DNA of 64,000 nucleotides from Xiphydria camelus. Taxonomy: Eukaryota; Arthropoda; Insecta; Hymenoptera; Xiphydriidae. Shown piece by piece: positions 11,033 to 23,332 of the stretch. A program made the position numbers and the translations under genes. The notes under the pieces are model-generated. The model made no database searches, was not told where the DNA came from, and was given only the letters and a program-made list of their open reading frames with translations. The stretch is from the NCBI GenBank assembly GCA_963678675.1, contig OY783198.1, forward strand, positions 7,259,001 through 7,323,000, in the 5' to 3' direction. Each line of letters opens with the position of its first letter. The stretch's first letter is position 1.

Positions 11033-14000
11033 TCAGAGCTTGGACGTCGAGCTTTTTCTGTCGAGTTGCGCGTAGATGATACCGGACGGCTTGTCAACGG
11101 GCAGGTAGACTTCCTTATTCTCGCCTTGCACTAATTTCGGGAACTTGCTGAGATCCAGCGTGAAGTAGTGCTTGTTCGGCATCCTCATCTCGATGCTGGT
11201 GATCTGAAGAACGAAAGAGAAGACGTGTATTAGACGATAATGTTTTGTAGAAATATCGAGAGTATCGATTGTCCTGATAACAAATTTATATTCAATCTCC
11301 GAAGAGGATTATTTAATTTTCGGACAAGATATCCCTCCGGATGTTTTAATACACCGAGAGAAATAATTGCTAGTGCTAAAAAAAATGTTTTTTTTTCCAA
11401 CCAAAAGCATGATTTCATTCCAGGATGAAGCCATTATTTTCTTCTTTTGCATATTTTTGACCGAGAACCTGTATTTTTTAATACTTGTAAGATCATATTA
11501 AGTTCCCGAGTGGAAAATTAGCTTAGCTGCCAAATTATTATTTTGACCCACGACAGGCGTTATATGGCGTGGACTTAACTAGGTATCCACTATAATTTTA
11601 TCTCGGCCTTCCCCGTTAATTCCAAATGAGAATATAGTTAGGATTTAATTGGGGCATCCAAGTTAATTTTATCTCGGCTTGCCCTGTTAATTCCAGGCTA
11701 GGACCCAGTAACTGGGTATCCACAATAATTCTATCTCAGTTTTCACGTTAATTTCAAATAAGGGCTAAATTATGGCCTGATTGGAGATCAATGTTAATTT
11801 TATCCTAACTTTCTCCATTAATCTCAAACTAGGACCCAGTTCGGATTTATTATCTGGGTATCTACAATAATTTTTCCGGCCTTTCCCATTAATTTCAAGG
11901 CAGGACAACCTATATTGGCCCAAGTTAGGACGGCCTGTAATAGTCCTGGTTAAAGAAGTTTTATATAGGGCGAAGATAATATTGTGGCAAAGTAACTTGA
12001 TCCAATTTACCGCCTAAAAGAAATATCAACTCGGATTCTTCATTAAAGACATATTCTTTTGACACTAACAATTATTTCTCTCAGTGTATTAATAGAGAAA
12101 GAAGCATTTTACTTTTAGACGACAAAGAGCAGCATGGAAATTGTCAAAAAAAAACCACACAGCCACGCTCGTATAGGTATTTATGTACACACATGAACCT
12201 TCGTTCCGAGAACCACGAAAAACAGCTTCGCTCACCTGTGCAACTTTATCCAACACACACTTCTCCGACAGGTAAAGTGTATTCTGTACACTAGGCGAGT
12301 AGATCCCAGTCGTGGCGGGTCCAGCGAAATTTTCCAGTATACACTCCTTCACCGTGTTCCACGCTTTGTCGAAGTCCACGCCGGAGGCCGTGGAGAATTC
12401 CCAGGAAGCCGTAACGACCGTGCTGAAGACTCGATCATTCGCGTCGGGCAGCGTCCTGTACTCGTCCTGGTAGAAATCCGTGAAGGAACTCTGCGTCGTC
12501 TTCAGCACTCTCAAGTCCTTCAACCCGCCCCTGATCCTCGGTGACTCTACGTTGCGAGAATGTAAAGTCGCGTTTAAAAATGGTAACCATCGATATAAAC
12601 CGTAGGATTTTCCTTTAAATTTTGCGATGTATGTGCGGAAAAAAAATCATTTTACAGTTTTAACAAAACTATAATACGTTTTGCTGAGAATCTCTTGCTG
12701 TCATGACAAAAATATTATCCGTGGCAACAAAGGGTATGTCCGATAATAGTAAAAATATTAGCTGGGATGGCAAATATGTTTACCAAAAAAAAAAAAAAAA
12801 AACTTCACCGTAACTGTAATTACATTTTCCAACATCTTTTGCTGCCATAAATAAAATTTCCCTCACGATAGCAAAAAGTTCCCAGCAAAACCCAGTTCTG
12901 CTAAGACTGCAAAATCGTTTTCTTTTTTTGTTTCGTATGCGAAAACCAACCATTTCTGAGCTGCGTGACTTGGCAATATCTGGTGGTGGTCGGCGAGAAG
13001 ATGAAGGCGTGATTATGGGGCTGTCCGTTCACGGTGTGCCTGGACCACGGATACTCCTCGACGTTGACGTTTACCTCTTCCACGTGCTTGTATGTGTAGA
13101 GGAAGTGGGCGCACAGCAGAATAGCGAACTCTTCCGGGGACCTGACGCCGTACTTCTTCGCCAACAGATAAACCGTGTTTTTCTGCGTGTCGGTGGCGAT
13201 GATGTCACGATTGTCGCCCTCGAGATAGTCCTTCTGCGAGCTGAGTCGTAGGTGGGTGTCCACCTCGTACTCCCGGATCTCGTGGTAGGCGCCCTCGCGA
13301 TGGACGTACAGCAGCTTCACGTTGTTCTTGCCGTAACCGTAGGAACCCAGTTCGTACTGGTCTCTGAAGATAACATGAGAGTAACACTGAGTGACCGTCG
13401 TCTCGTATGCGGAAGAAGGGAGGGAGTCATGAAAAACAATTCGTCGAAGGCGCAATCGATGGAAAAACAATTCATCGGAAACACGGTGGACTTGTATATT
13501 TCCTCGCATTATCGAGAATATTGTTCGAGATGCGATTTGTCGAAAGCAGGACGGATCAACATACTGTGCAAAGAAATTGTATTTTTAACACGTTCCGTGT
13601 CACGTGTACCATTTGTGGTACACTGACGCGTATCAGAAATAGTACACGTGGCACGAAACGTGTTAATATACTTGTTTCCAATACGTGACTCTGAAAATTA
13701 ATATACTACATAATCATGAAAACTAATATACTTATTTTCTTATGAAATTTCCCTTATAAATTTCATAATGGAATATATTAATTTTCATAATCATATATTG
13801 GATAAAAGCTTTATATACAATTATATTAAATTTAATAGACATTTTTTTACAGTGTATTTTTCATCGAAATCGCGAATGCTTATACACTGAGAAAAAAGTT
13901 TATTTGTAGTTAATATATGTATACTTGATTATAGCGATCATTCAAACAGAATTAGAATAATAGCTAAAGAATATTTGCTTGGCCCAAAGAAATATTTCTT

Positions 14001-15232
14001 TCGCCATAATCAAGTATACATATGTTAGCTATAAATAAACTATTTTCTTAATATTTCAAATGAAATTCATGAGTTTCGAAAAGAAATAGAATTTTTGAAA
14101 AATTGTGATCGAGCAATAAATCAGAATTTAACGGTGTATTTATGAATATTATTAAAGAGTGCACTTCTATCGATTATATAGTCATCCTAGTCATTATACA
14201 AAGCTAAAACGATTCGATGCGTTTTATTTCTGTCCCGGTGATACTGCAGTGAAGCGATAAGGAGTTGAATAGCCGAACGATACTGCATCGAGACAGGCGA
14301 ATACAGCGGCAATGCCGAAGTTTGGTGAACTAGCACGGAACCGCGAGTATAAATATATTTTAAAAATCTATGAACTTCGCTCTTCAGCACGTCCGCGTCG
14401 ACGTCGGTTCGTTCAACGCTATCTAATTTGAGACGATTTTTGAAGCAAACATCTGCATTACAACTCGGGTATCGTTAAAATAGCATTTGTTTCCTTGGTA
14501 ACCGCGAATCCCAACCGAAGTAATTAAATATTAGTACAAGGACCTAATATACACTATTAGAAGTCGTTAAAAGCTTCCAACATATTTGTGAATTAAATTT
14601 ACGAAATTAATTGGAAAATTCAAAAACAATTGAAAATTTACGATATATATTATGATTTTACGATATCTTATTATGATTCCACAATATTCACCATGATTTT
14701 TCTATACACTCCTTATGGAATTTGTGTTTTCGCATCAAATTGTTAATAGTTTTACGACATTTTTGTGTTTGTTAAAAGCTTCCCGCATAATTTGTGAATT
14801 CAAAACAGAAATCTTTAACAGTGTGCTTTAACACGAATGCACTATTCAAGACGAACCACAATTATGCACATTTGTGTTGGACCATAAATTATAGTTGCCT
14901 CAATGGTCGGACCAAATACAGTACTTTTGAATAAATGCGCCTTAATCTTCCCGTATTCTCTTGTAAATCATTGAATAAAACTTTTAATTATCACATCATT
15001 CAAACATATACCTTCCAACGTCGCGACTGGCACTAAGGTTCGGCTGAACGCCATTTCCGTAGGACTTGGGTATCGGTTTATCATGTCCTCGACCCATCAG
15101 GCTCAAATCCTCGCCGTTCATCAAAGACAGCTTTGCGTTAGCCGGTCTGAAGGAAGAGGTCAAGTTCGCCCGGACAGACCTCCTGCCCATGACGGAGAGC
15201 GAGCCGTCGGCCAACGATCCCAGCTTACTCAT
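11033..15232 (-). CDS. Uro: Uricase (urate oxidase)
   Basis: Four coding exons on the minus strand, 15232-15012, 13363-12951, 12546-12236 and 11203-11033, sum to 1116 nt (371 aa) in frame. The enzyme oxidises urate to 5-hydroxyisourate in peroxisomes, a step of purine breakdown. Catalytic residues known from the family are present: Lys in YGKNNVK (K86), Thr in IIATDTQKNT (T131) and His in MPNKHYF (H327). The protein ends STSKL, so it carries a canonical PTS1 signal. The first coding exon gives a 73-residue N-terminal extension, longer than in fungal enzymes. The ATG at 15232 was chosen because it is the first Met after an in-frame TAA once the candidate 5' UTR exon is spliced on. Intron 1 and intron 3 contain foldback elements; the reading frame itself is intact. 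Confidence 0.96.
11350..12088. repeat. TA-flanked foldback element in uricase intron 3
   Basis: The left end is TACACCGAGAGAAATAATTG and the right end reads CAATTATTTCTCTCAGTGTA. Inverted repeats of about 24 bp thus bound a 739 bp element, with TA at both outer edges. It has no coding frame; the interior is a degenerate tandem array (11580-11905). It belongs to the group with CACTGAGAAA-like ends found repeatedly in this window. It lies wholly inside the intron and should be spliced out. Confidence 0.75.
11580..11905. repeat. Degenerate tandem array, about 65-72 bp unit, five copies
   Basis: Units start near 11581, 11653, 11718, 11784 and 11855. Each has a GG-ATC-A block, then TTAATTTTATCTCGGC-like sequence, a CCCxGTTAATTCCA-like block and a CTAGGA-like tail. 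Copies differ by many substitutions, so the array is old. It lies inside the 11350-12088 element and may be the element's interior rather than a genomic satellite. Confidence 0.7.
13562..13855. repeat. TA-flanked foldback (CACTGTAAA-type ends) interrupted by a TTAA element
   Basis: The right end is TTTTTTTACAGTGTA and the left end, at 13562, is a degenerate TACTGTGCAAAGAAATTGTA. The interior is a palindrome of ATTAATATA / CATAATxATG blocks. A related complete copy lies at 36816-37043 with the same arms. The left arm here is split at a TTAA by the element 13585-13666. Located in intron 1 of uricase. Confidence 0.65.
13585..13666. repeat. Short piggyBac-like MITE (TTAACACGTTCCGTG ends)
   Basis: An 82 bp near-perfect hairpin including TTAA at both edges. 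The left arm is CACGTTCCGTGTCACGTGTA and the right arm is its inverted copy ending GGCACGAAACGTG. A second copy of the same family is at 23725-23808, and a longer relative with the same CACGTTCCGTGCC end is at 28575-28980. TTAA target duplication plus CAC...GTG ends points to mobilisation by a piggyBac-type transposase (inference). Confidence 0.75.
13883..14051. repeat. TA-flanked foldback, CACTGAGAAA family
   Basis: The left end is TACACTGAGAAAAAAG, followed by TTTATTTGTAGTTAATAT. The right arm repeats the subterminal sequence inverted (ATAATCAAGTATACATATGT ... AAATAAACTATTTTC), but its outermost bases have decayed. Its arms match those at 23333-23967 and 42383-42609. Confidence 0.7.
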
Positions 15233-15539
15233 CCTGCAAAGTGATAATTTCAAAATGCACCAGATCCGTTTACGACCTATTTTTTGCCAAAAAATAAGAT
15301 TAAATCTTCTTCGAAGATAAAATTTATTAATCATTTTTAAACTCCAAATTTAGAAAGTTCAGCCGAAAATAAACTGTCAACTTTTGGATCTATTACGATC
15401 TATTTATAGTTAATAAACTTATATTACGTCCGTTGACTGAAAACCCTTTACAGTTAATAAACCTAATTCTAATCAATGAACGTAAATTCACATGAACTGT
15501 ATAAAATCCTTTCTCAATGATCCATTTCGAACGCCTCAC

Positions 15540-15600
15540 CTGTCCGTCACTAGTTATCACCCGAGATAAATCGCTGCCACGTCAAAATTGGCTTTCCTAC
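15540..15600 (-). other. Candidate 5' UTR exon end (splice donor) of uricase
   Basis: On the minus strand the sequence GACGGACAG|GTGAGG is a strong splice donor with the exon ending at 15540. It pairs with the acceptor TTTGCAG at 15234-15240, just upstream of the uricase ATG. Splicing them gives TAA CTA GTG ACG GAC AGG ATG, with an in-frame stop just before the start codon. The upstream boundary of this exon is not known. Confidence 0.5.
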
Positions 15601-16663
15601 AATTCACGAGCACATGCGCACACCTATACAATATAGGTAAAATGAAATACGATTTTGCGATTAATCGACTTGTTTTTTTTTTAGTCGTGTTGCTTAGACA
15701 TAATCATCTTCCCAGAAGGCGATAAGGAGCGAACCCGAGGTCACACGCGCGAGTCGCCCTCTTTTGCCTCTATTTTTGAATGATAAAAGTATAAGGACGT
15801 CACCTATCGATGCCGCGGGTCAAAAAAATAAAGCATTGAACCCGATGCAGAGAAAGGTTCGAAAACGAGCAGTCGATCCGCCCGGAATGATTTCTACGCG
15901 CATCGCGCGCGGCAAACCTCACCGTGCGATCGTACTCGCGCGAGGTCAACGGATTCATCGTACGTAGCGGCGAAGATGGAGGAAGACCTAATCTCGCCCA
16001 GCCAATCAGCTGACTGGTCCGCGCGCTAATTGAGTCAAAGTTCACAGTGTCAGAGTGGACTGACTAATCTCTGCTGACAGAAGCCAACCGGTTCCCACTG
16101 GTACCGACAAAGCAGCACGCGTCGAGACGCGCTTACCCTCGTGCTGTGCTCCCTTGTCGCGAGGCTCGCGCGAGACCCCGAGCCTTGCGGCTCGGTGCTG
16201 AAGTTTGCGGGGCGCGTGCGACGCGTTTTGCGCACGCTTCGCGCGGGATTTTCTGTAGACTTCCCCCTCTCTCGACCCTTTGGCTTTTCACACAAAGCAA
16301 TGATGGAGAAGCGTTCTATGACTTTAGATAAATCCAATAAACACCCGTGCCTAATATTATGCGTATAATGAAGGTTTGTTCGGTGTATTTTTTAGTATCG
16401 GTATGGAACATCATGGGGATGAAACGTGTGATATTATACATTTCTTGATATTCGTATATGATATTAGTTTCTTTTAAGCACATACGAAATTCTACTTTCA
16501 TTATTACTCATTTAAAAGATGTATAGGTATGATAGGCGGTTTTTCTAAAAACACTCAATATATAGATTTAACTGAGAAACATTTTTTTTTAATAAACGTA
16601 GCCGGTGTGCCCTGTTTGTATATGTACATATATTAAATTGTGGTAAATTATGGTAAATTTCAG

Positions 16664-16795
16664 GACAAGGCCAATTTATTGTTGCGATAACTACAATTTT
16701 AGTAAAAATTAGAGTAAAATTTGTAGAAGTTCCAAGCGTTGCTCTAATTTTTACTAAAATTATAATTATCGTGACATTCGATTGGCCTTGTTCTA
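16664..16795. repeat. Small foldback element
   Basis: The left arm AGGACAAGGCCAAT and inner block ATTTTAGTAAAAATTAGAG reappear inverted as CTCTAATTTTTACTAAAAT and ATTGGCCTTGTTCT. The total is about 130 bp, with no coding capacity. Confidence 0.65.
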
Positions 16796-17610
16796 AAATA
16801 TTTTCGTTTCCGTGTACGAGAATGGCTCATGAAGCAATTTTTGAAGAAGAAAAAAAGGAAGAAACTATTATATATCAGTCACATCTCCATACGAACGAAT
16901 GTAAATGAGGCTTTCCCGACGCCGAACGGCCCGCGTCGACTCCAGAATTCGCGAGTCGATATTCGCCAACTCATTTAATTATCCTCGTCAAATATCTCTC
17001 TACCCCCGACACTCCTTCCATCCCTATATCTTCGCGCCCGCCGCACGTCGACCTTCGACCCCTCCACCAATTACCAACTCGGGCCGCTCGCTAAATTGTC
17101 CACCGGATAACTCGACAGTCGTCCTCCTACGCATTATACGGATGCATCGTTAGCATCGCGCGATGGCTGCCGCTGCATATACTCACCTAGATGAGGGATG
17201 TACCATACTAGATGCACCCAACGGCTGCTTTAGAATTCGAAGCGACGATCGAAAAGTGATTTAATTATCAATCTCTCATCCAACGCTCCTCCCCTCGCGC
17301 CGCCACCCCTTCGTACCTATCAACCCCCGCAATCCTACCTACATCACGCGCTACCAACTCGCAACCTCTGGCGAGTTAGCGCCGACTTCCGACAACTTCC
17401 CATAGGCACGCCGTGTGCATGGAACGGTGACTCGTGCATTTAATCGCGACGCGAGATATTAAGTGTTCAGGGCGCGCGGAATCGTCGAGGCGCGAAATTG
17501 TCCCTCGCGTATAATGTCGAAGCATATCTCCCGAAAAAATTAACGCGACACTCGTTCGAAGCGAACGCTACTCCTCGACACCTCCCCTGCAGGTGTCCGA
17601 TAGCGTAAAA

Positions 17611-18172
17611 TACACAGAGAAAAAGAATTAGTTGAATCTACTAAAAATTACTCGCGGGGTAGTTTACTGATTTTTTCAAATAATTATTTGAAAAATTTTG
17701 GAAAAAATTATTTACCCCGTATTTTTTCATTTTTCATTTTCGGCCTCATTTAAGCCGAAAAACGATACTTATAGAAATGCAGCATACGTCATTGTGTTCA
17801 GTAAGTTGTTTGGCATAAGTGTGTCTTTCACTGTTCTTCGATGACGTCATAATTCAGCAGAGAGAAACGCACTTTATAACTCAACGAATAATTCATCTTC
17901 TCGGACATTTTTTTCAAGTGATATTGAATATGTAGATGAATTAAAAATTGAATTTAAAAATATGAAAATTTGTTTCTAGTCAAATACCGTATTAAATCTT
18001 TTTCATATTAATTTGATATTTCTTCCTTGCAATCTCATATACTATTCCACATGACTGTAAGGAAGAGATATTTAATTGATGCATTAAAAAGTTTCATTGA
18101 TATAAATAAATAATTACTTGCGATTCCGCAAGTAATTTTCAGTAGATCTAACTAATTCTTTTTCTCCGTGTA
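17611..18172. repeat. TA-flanked foldback with about 45 bp inverted ends
   Basis: The left end TACACAGAGAAAAAGAATTA and the inverted right end TAATTCTTTTTCTCCGTGTA are followed by matching subterminal blocks (ATCTACTxAAAATTACT). The interior has GGCCTCATTTAAGCCGAAA at about 17742 and ATGCAGCATACGTCATTGTG at about 17777. Both have counterparts at 36495-36745, where the copy is split by a TTAA element; this copy supplies the empty site. Confidence 0.75.
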
Positions 18173-18355
18173 ATAATTGCATGGCGCAGCTCCCACTCAA
18201 CGGCATTCGATTCTGAGCGATCGTTGCACTCGATTGCAATGAGCCTCGCATTCGCAAGGCCTGCTCGTAGTTGGAACTTATAAATAAGTACCGCGGCTTA
18301 AGTCAGCGTCGGAGATTACTCATTGGTTGAGACAGCGACTTGAGTTGTGCTTACA

Positions 18356-18684
18356 TACTGAGAAAAATAATCTGGTCAATTTAACCAAAATCCTGGAAAC
18401 CATAATTAAATTGTTTGGTGAAATATGGACTCTCTCTTCATCTGTCTGGTTAAAGTGACCGTTTTCTAGTCAGAATAACTAGACATGTATTTAGAATAAC
18501 TAAAAATATAGTTACAATAACTAGATATTTGGTTCAACTTACTAGTATTTTGGTTAGAATAACTAAACATGTAGTTGGAGTAACTAAATATTTGGTTCAA
18601 CTTACTAGTATTTTGGTTAGAATAACTCGTCTCATTTATCGAGATGCGTTTTGCCATTTTGACCAAGTTATTTTTCTCAATGTA
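18356..18684. repeat. TA-flanked foldback with internal 66 bp tandem repeat
   Basis: The ends TACTGAGAAAAATAATCTGG and (inverted) CAAGTTATTTTTCTCAATGTA bound a 329 bp element. Inside, about 18475-18640, the block AATATTTGGTTCAACTTACT followed by AGTATTTTGGTTAGAATAAC occurs twice with a period near 66 bp, plus partial AATAACTA-type units. Confidence 0.7.
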
Positions 18685-19694
18685 CTTTTTAAGTTCTGAC
18701 TATGAATGCAGACCTCAGGCTATCCTAAGAATCGAGCTATGTAATATACGTAGATTATTTCGATTGCTCGGTGTCATGCGTGAGCTGAGTAAAAATTATA
18801 TTCGCGTGTACAGTCATTGCATATGATAGTAAATCATGATTCTCTATTGATGGGACACATTTTTTCAAGTTGTAGGACTTAATTTTCACTCGCAACGACT
18901 GCAACGATATTTTTTTCTCAGCGTATAAGGCATAATACAACATTGTGACTCACTCGACTTATTTGCGGTGCGATTGCAGAATACGGATGACTTCCGGTTT
19001 CTCGTGGGACTCGTTCGGAAACAAATTGGACGTTTACAGGACGTGCTCGTTGGATCGCAGAGGCGGCGAGAAGGCGATAATCGATCGCGGGACGATACCA
19101 GATGCGAAAAGCCGGTACTGATGCCGTGAGAATTCGGCGAGTAGCTCCGAGAGTTTCCCTTCCGGGCACGGATGCAGCGTGTAACTTTGGGACTGCGAAA
19201 CGCACAAATTTTGGATAGATATCGGCTTATATAGTGGAAATCTGACGTGTCAGGAAGTACCACGTGGCCCTCTCCCGCCCCTGGCTTGACCCGACGAACC
19301 CCGATAAAGAAGAAAAAAATACGAACGAAGAGCGCATGATACCTCACCCCCACCCCGACGCCGATCAGTGAGAGTGCAAATAATAGGGGCAACACTGACT
19401 ACGTAGAAATTTTTGTTTTCGTATCCCCGCTATTCGTCTACCACGTCACTTTTGTATCAACAGGCGCGCGTGTCTCTTCCTTCGTGCCGCTATGCGCGCT
19501 CTCGCTTATCAGCTTCCATAATAACTCCTTTACAAGTGCATGTTTAATGTGCATCTCGGCTCGCGCGGATTGACCTATACTCCGAATTCGAGTGAAACTC
19601 TCGGGGAACGTTAGAATGGCTTTTGGAACTTGTAACAGTTTCGGATCGAGAGTAGATGAAGATCGATAAAATTAGGGGATGATTCCAGTGAGAG

Positions 19695-19740
19695 GTTGGC
19701 CCCTCATTACCGCTAATCTCGTGGTAATGAGGGGCCAACT
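19695..19740. repeat. Short stable hairpin
   Basis: The sequence GTTGGCCCCTCATTACC is followed after a loop of about 10 bases by GGTAATGAGGGGCCAAC. The stem is near-perfect (about 18 bp) and GC-rich compared with the surroundings. It could be a MITE core or a transcribed hairpin. No loop or flank feature marks it as a known microRNA. Confidence 0.5.
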
Positions 19741-20525
19741 TTCCGTTACAACCGTCTCAAATCCTCCTCTAATTCGTTGGATGAGTGGAAACGATATACG
19801 AAATGATAAAATTTATGAAAAATAAAACATTACCGATTCAATCCAGCTCCTCGTATTTTTCAAATACAAGACACATTATAAAATAAAATTCGGTGAATTA
19901 GAAGCACAGAATAACAACGTGGAAATTCAGGAAAATGGAAAGGAAAGTATGACGGTCGTAAAAGGGAGCGTTAGATGATACGAAGAAGATAATCGAAAGA
20001 CGACGGTAAGCACCGACCCAAAATGGAATATTGTACAAGGGATTGAGGAAGGTTTACGAGAATCTAGGACTTCATTGGTGGAGAACCACGACGAGACTGA
20101 TTTAAGTTGACGGAGAAGAAAAACTAGAAGATAGGACTTCTAGACCTCGTATATAAACGATATTTACATTGAAATGTCGTGAATGTACTTATACAACTCC
20201 AAAGAATTGGACTACGAGTGCTATGACATCACCAATATTTATCTGTATATGATAGGGCACTGATCGTCAAAGTTTCCACGTCTTTTCCAGCGTGGACTGA
20301 GTCAGCGCTGAGTCCAAAGAAAAGATCAGAGAATGGAGAAAAAGCAATCGAGTCCAACGATAACTTAAGTTTCGAATCTTGACTGAACTATTATGAATAC
20401 TGGGCTAAATTAGAATACGTATACGACAAGAGTAATAAGAGTTGATACGAAATTTTCTTCATAAATTCAACATTGCATTTCTTCTTCTTCTTCTTCTTCG
20501 TGCAATAGTGGATTCAATACGCGTG

Positions 20526-20905
20526 TATACTGAGAGACAAATTTAGTAGAATCAATTAAATTACATTTATTTGCACATTATTATGACTAAATATTTTATT
20601 GACTCAAGTAATATTTATTTATCCCAACAAAATATTTTAATCAATAATATATAAATAAATAATTAGTTTATTCTATATTAAGAAATAAATTTACTTGATT
20701 TAAATAAACGTGTTTTTGGGTAGTCCTAAGAGCACATTTATTCGATTCAAATGAATATCGATTTACTCCAAATAATGTTCAATTAAATCAATAATATTTG
20801 TATATACGTCAAATCGATATTCATTCTAGTCAAATAAATGTGCTCTTAGAACTACTCAAAGATACATTGAATTAATTCGAGTACATTTTTTCTCAGAGAG
20901 AGTGT
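20526..20905. repeat. Foldback element with CTGAGAG-type ends
   Basis: The left end TATACTGAGAGACAAATTTA and right end TTTTTTCTCAGAGAGAGTGTA are imperfect inverted repeats. An internal palindrome (about 20715-20870) pairs AGAGCACATTTATTCGA with TCAAATAAATGTGCTCT and ATGAATATCGAT with ATCGATATTCAT. It is AT-rich and noncoding. Confidence 0.55.
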
Positions 20906-21506
20906 ACTCATTTTTCCTCTCGGTATAATTTTGATGACAATTAAATAAGGCTGCGATACGATCTCATCGTAAAACGAAGCGCCGAGTCTCTTCCGCGTGA
21001 TCGATCAAATATCATCGACCGATCTTTCGAAAGACCGCGGTCGAACCACCCGATGCAACATTGGCGGATCTACCATGCACTCCGTCCCTAGTGCGTCAAC
21101 CGGTCGGCCGATAACGTAAAGGGGTGGGGCGATCTGGGAAACTGCAGTTTTCAGTCGAACAGAAACTTCTTGAAAATCCGGTCATTTCATATTAATAGCT
21201 TATTAATGAATGTTGATAAAAGACAATACAAAGTTCACATACTATATGGCCGGCACGCGAATCGATAACGAGAGTCATAATAATGCTTGCCGAAGAGAGT
21301 AATCGTCCCGAAGAGATACGCGTAAACGAACTACCAGATATCTCTGGATTAAACGCCGCCCGGACACGGTTCGCCGACTTTTCTTTATCCCCGCCCCTTG
21401 GATCCGAGATCACGTGAATCTCACCTCTTTCTCGCTGGTCAGTCCTCGGGTGCTTCTCGAAAGATCAGCAAGACTAACGCCAAAATAGCGAATGTGCGTA
21501 AAGGTG

Positions 21507-22236
21507 TACTGAGAAAATTTCATTTTAAACCTTAAACGATTAGACTGAGATAACAGGCTGTCCATTAATTATGTAAGGCGACTAAGGGAGGAGGAGGGGA
21601 GAGGGAGGAGTTCATACAAATGTCTATGGTAATTTACGCTAGGGTGGTGAGAGGGAAGGTCAATTTTACGTAAGAAATATTACAGGAATTCTTCCTCTAT
21701 TCCTTACATATACATTGAAAAAAAATTAACTTCAGTTAAATTTTAAAAAAGAATTAACATTAGTTTTCCGATAGCACTACGAGATTTTCGAAAGTTATGC
21801 CATGCATTTTGTACAAGTAACTGAAACTTGTCTGAGAAGCCTTATAAACAAATTTACCTAAATACGAATAAAAATAAAATGAAAAAAATAATTGGAAACT
21901 TAAAAGCAAAAGAGCGCATAGGACATAGTCAATACGTCTTTTTGCCTTTAGTTTTTCAACATTTTATTTTACCATTTTATGACCTTTTTACGTAGGTATT
22001 TAAATCAGTTGCGAGAACAATCTTTTATTTTATAAGCCCTTTTGGCTTTTAAAATGCCAAAAGAGTGTAGAGTGGCGTATACGACCTTTTGGCATTAATG
22101 ACACGATATGTCATTCGAATCAAGTGTAGATTTGTTCAGTTCATTAAACATACATTTATTATCTTAAATAAATATGTTCTTGGCACTGTTCGTATTGACG
22201 GTTACTTGGATCGACAATATTACTTTTCTCGGTGTA
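21507..22236. repeat. Possible composite element with CTGAGAAAA / TTTTCTCGGTG ends
   Basis: It is bounded by TACTGAGAAAATT on the left and ACTTTTCTCGGTGTA on the right, in inverted orientation. The subterminal sequences do not match, so the two ends may belong to different copies. Inside is a CTGTCCATTAATTATGTAA block (about 21559) related to 31307-31440, and a partly palindromic region (21850-22020). Confidence 0.35.
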
Positions 22237-23332
22237 CCCGTCGCGAATAAATAATTTCCCTAGGGGTGCAAACAACTCTCGGCGACCCTACCCGTACCAG
22301 ATACCTCCCCAGAGGTGTTGTCCGATCGTAAAGTCGAAAATAAACATAGATCAATATAAATAATCCCGGAGAATGAAAAAATAATGTCGGCTATCGCTAA
22401 TTATTACGTCTCAACGCGACGATAGCAAAAAGCGTACACATCTAGGGAAGGATCACGTGTACGTTTTATCGCGGTTCACGAAGAGATCGCGGCGCCGAAA
22501 GTGGGGAGGTTCGGATGCTGCACGCGACAGTAATGTGCGTACGTACGCGTACGTACGACCGGAAATAATCTCTTTGGTAACCGCGCCGAAGCGAGAAACA
22601 AGCTACGTGTCAAATTACGAAGAAGCTGGCGATCAAACGTCTGCAGATAAAGTGAGAAGGGGAATGCGATAGGCGGAACGGCTAACGGATTTGTCGTAAC
22701 CCCCGGCGCGATACGAAGTCTCGATGCTGGATGCTCCGCGTCATCCACCACCCCGCGAAGTACGTAATTGGTTGCCAACCCCGAGGACCCCGGGGCGGTT
22801 GACGTCTGACGCATAAATTCCCCCTTCCGAGAATTTCCACAAGTACAACGAGCGGCGAATTTCCAGGAAATCCGGTGAAAAATACGGACTGGCGATTATC
22901 TGTGGAAAATATAAACAATCAAAGAGTTCCACTTGCAGCACGTTCACCGAAGAGTTTTGTCGCGGCACGTAGACGAATTTCGCAACGTTCCGCGGTGACG
23001 GAAAGCGCGGGGGAAAGCGGAAAAATTCGGCACGTCGGTCGCCGACGCGCGGAGTGCATTCTCGAAGCTTTATCGGGATTAGGTAATCGGTATCGATTAT
23101 ATCGTCGTCGTTGTCGTCGTCGTTGTCGTCGTCGTTTTCGTGGGTAGCAGCGATTGCTGGCTGAAAATGACGCATATTTCATCATGACTCCAGATGAGAC
23201 ACGATAAACAGATCGGACGAGTTCTCTGAAGTCATTGGTGGATGATAAGAAAAGGGGAGGAAATTGGAGACGCCTCGTAATGTTCGGATGAAAATAACAC
23301 GTGTGAAATGTCACGTGCACTTCGAGAAAAGG

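Noticed and set aside
18886..19395. 169-residue minus-strand frame with a hydrophobic start
   Set aside because: The apparent signal peptide is followed by Ser/Arg-rich sequence without cysteine pattern or known domain; no exon partners were seen.
22741..23175. Asp/Asn-repeat frame on the minus strand and overlapping Arg-rich frames
   Set aside because: Caused by the TCG/TTG trinucleotide run near 23101; both strands and several frames are open at once.
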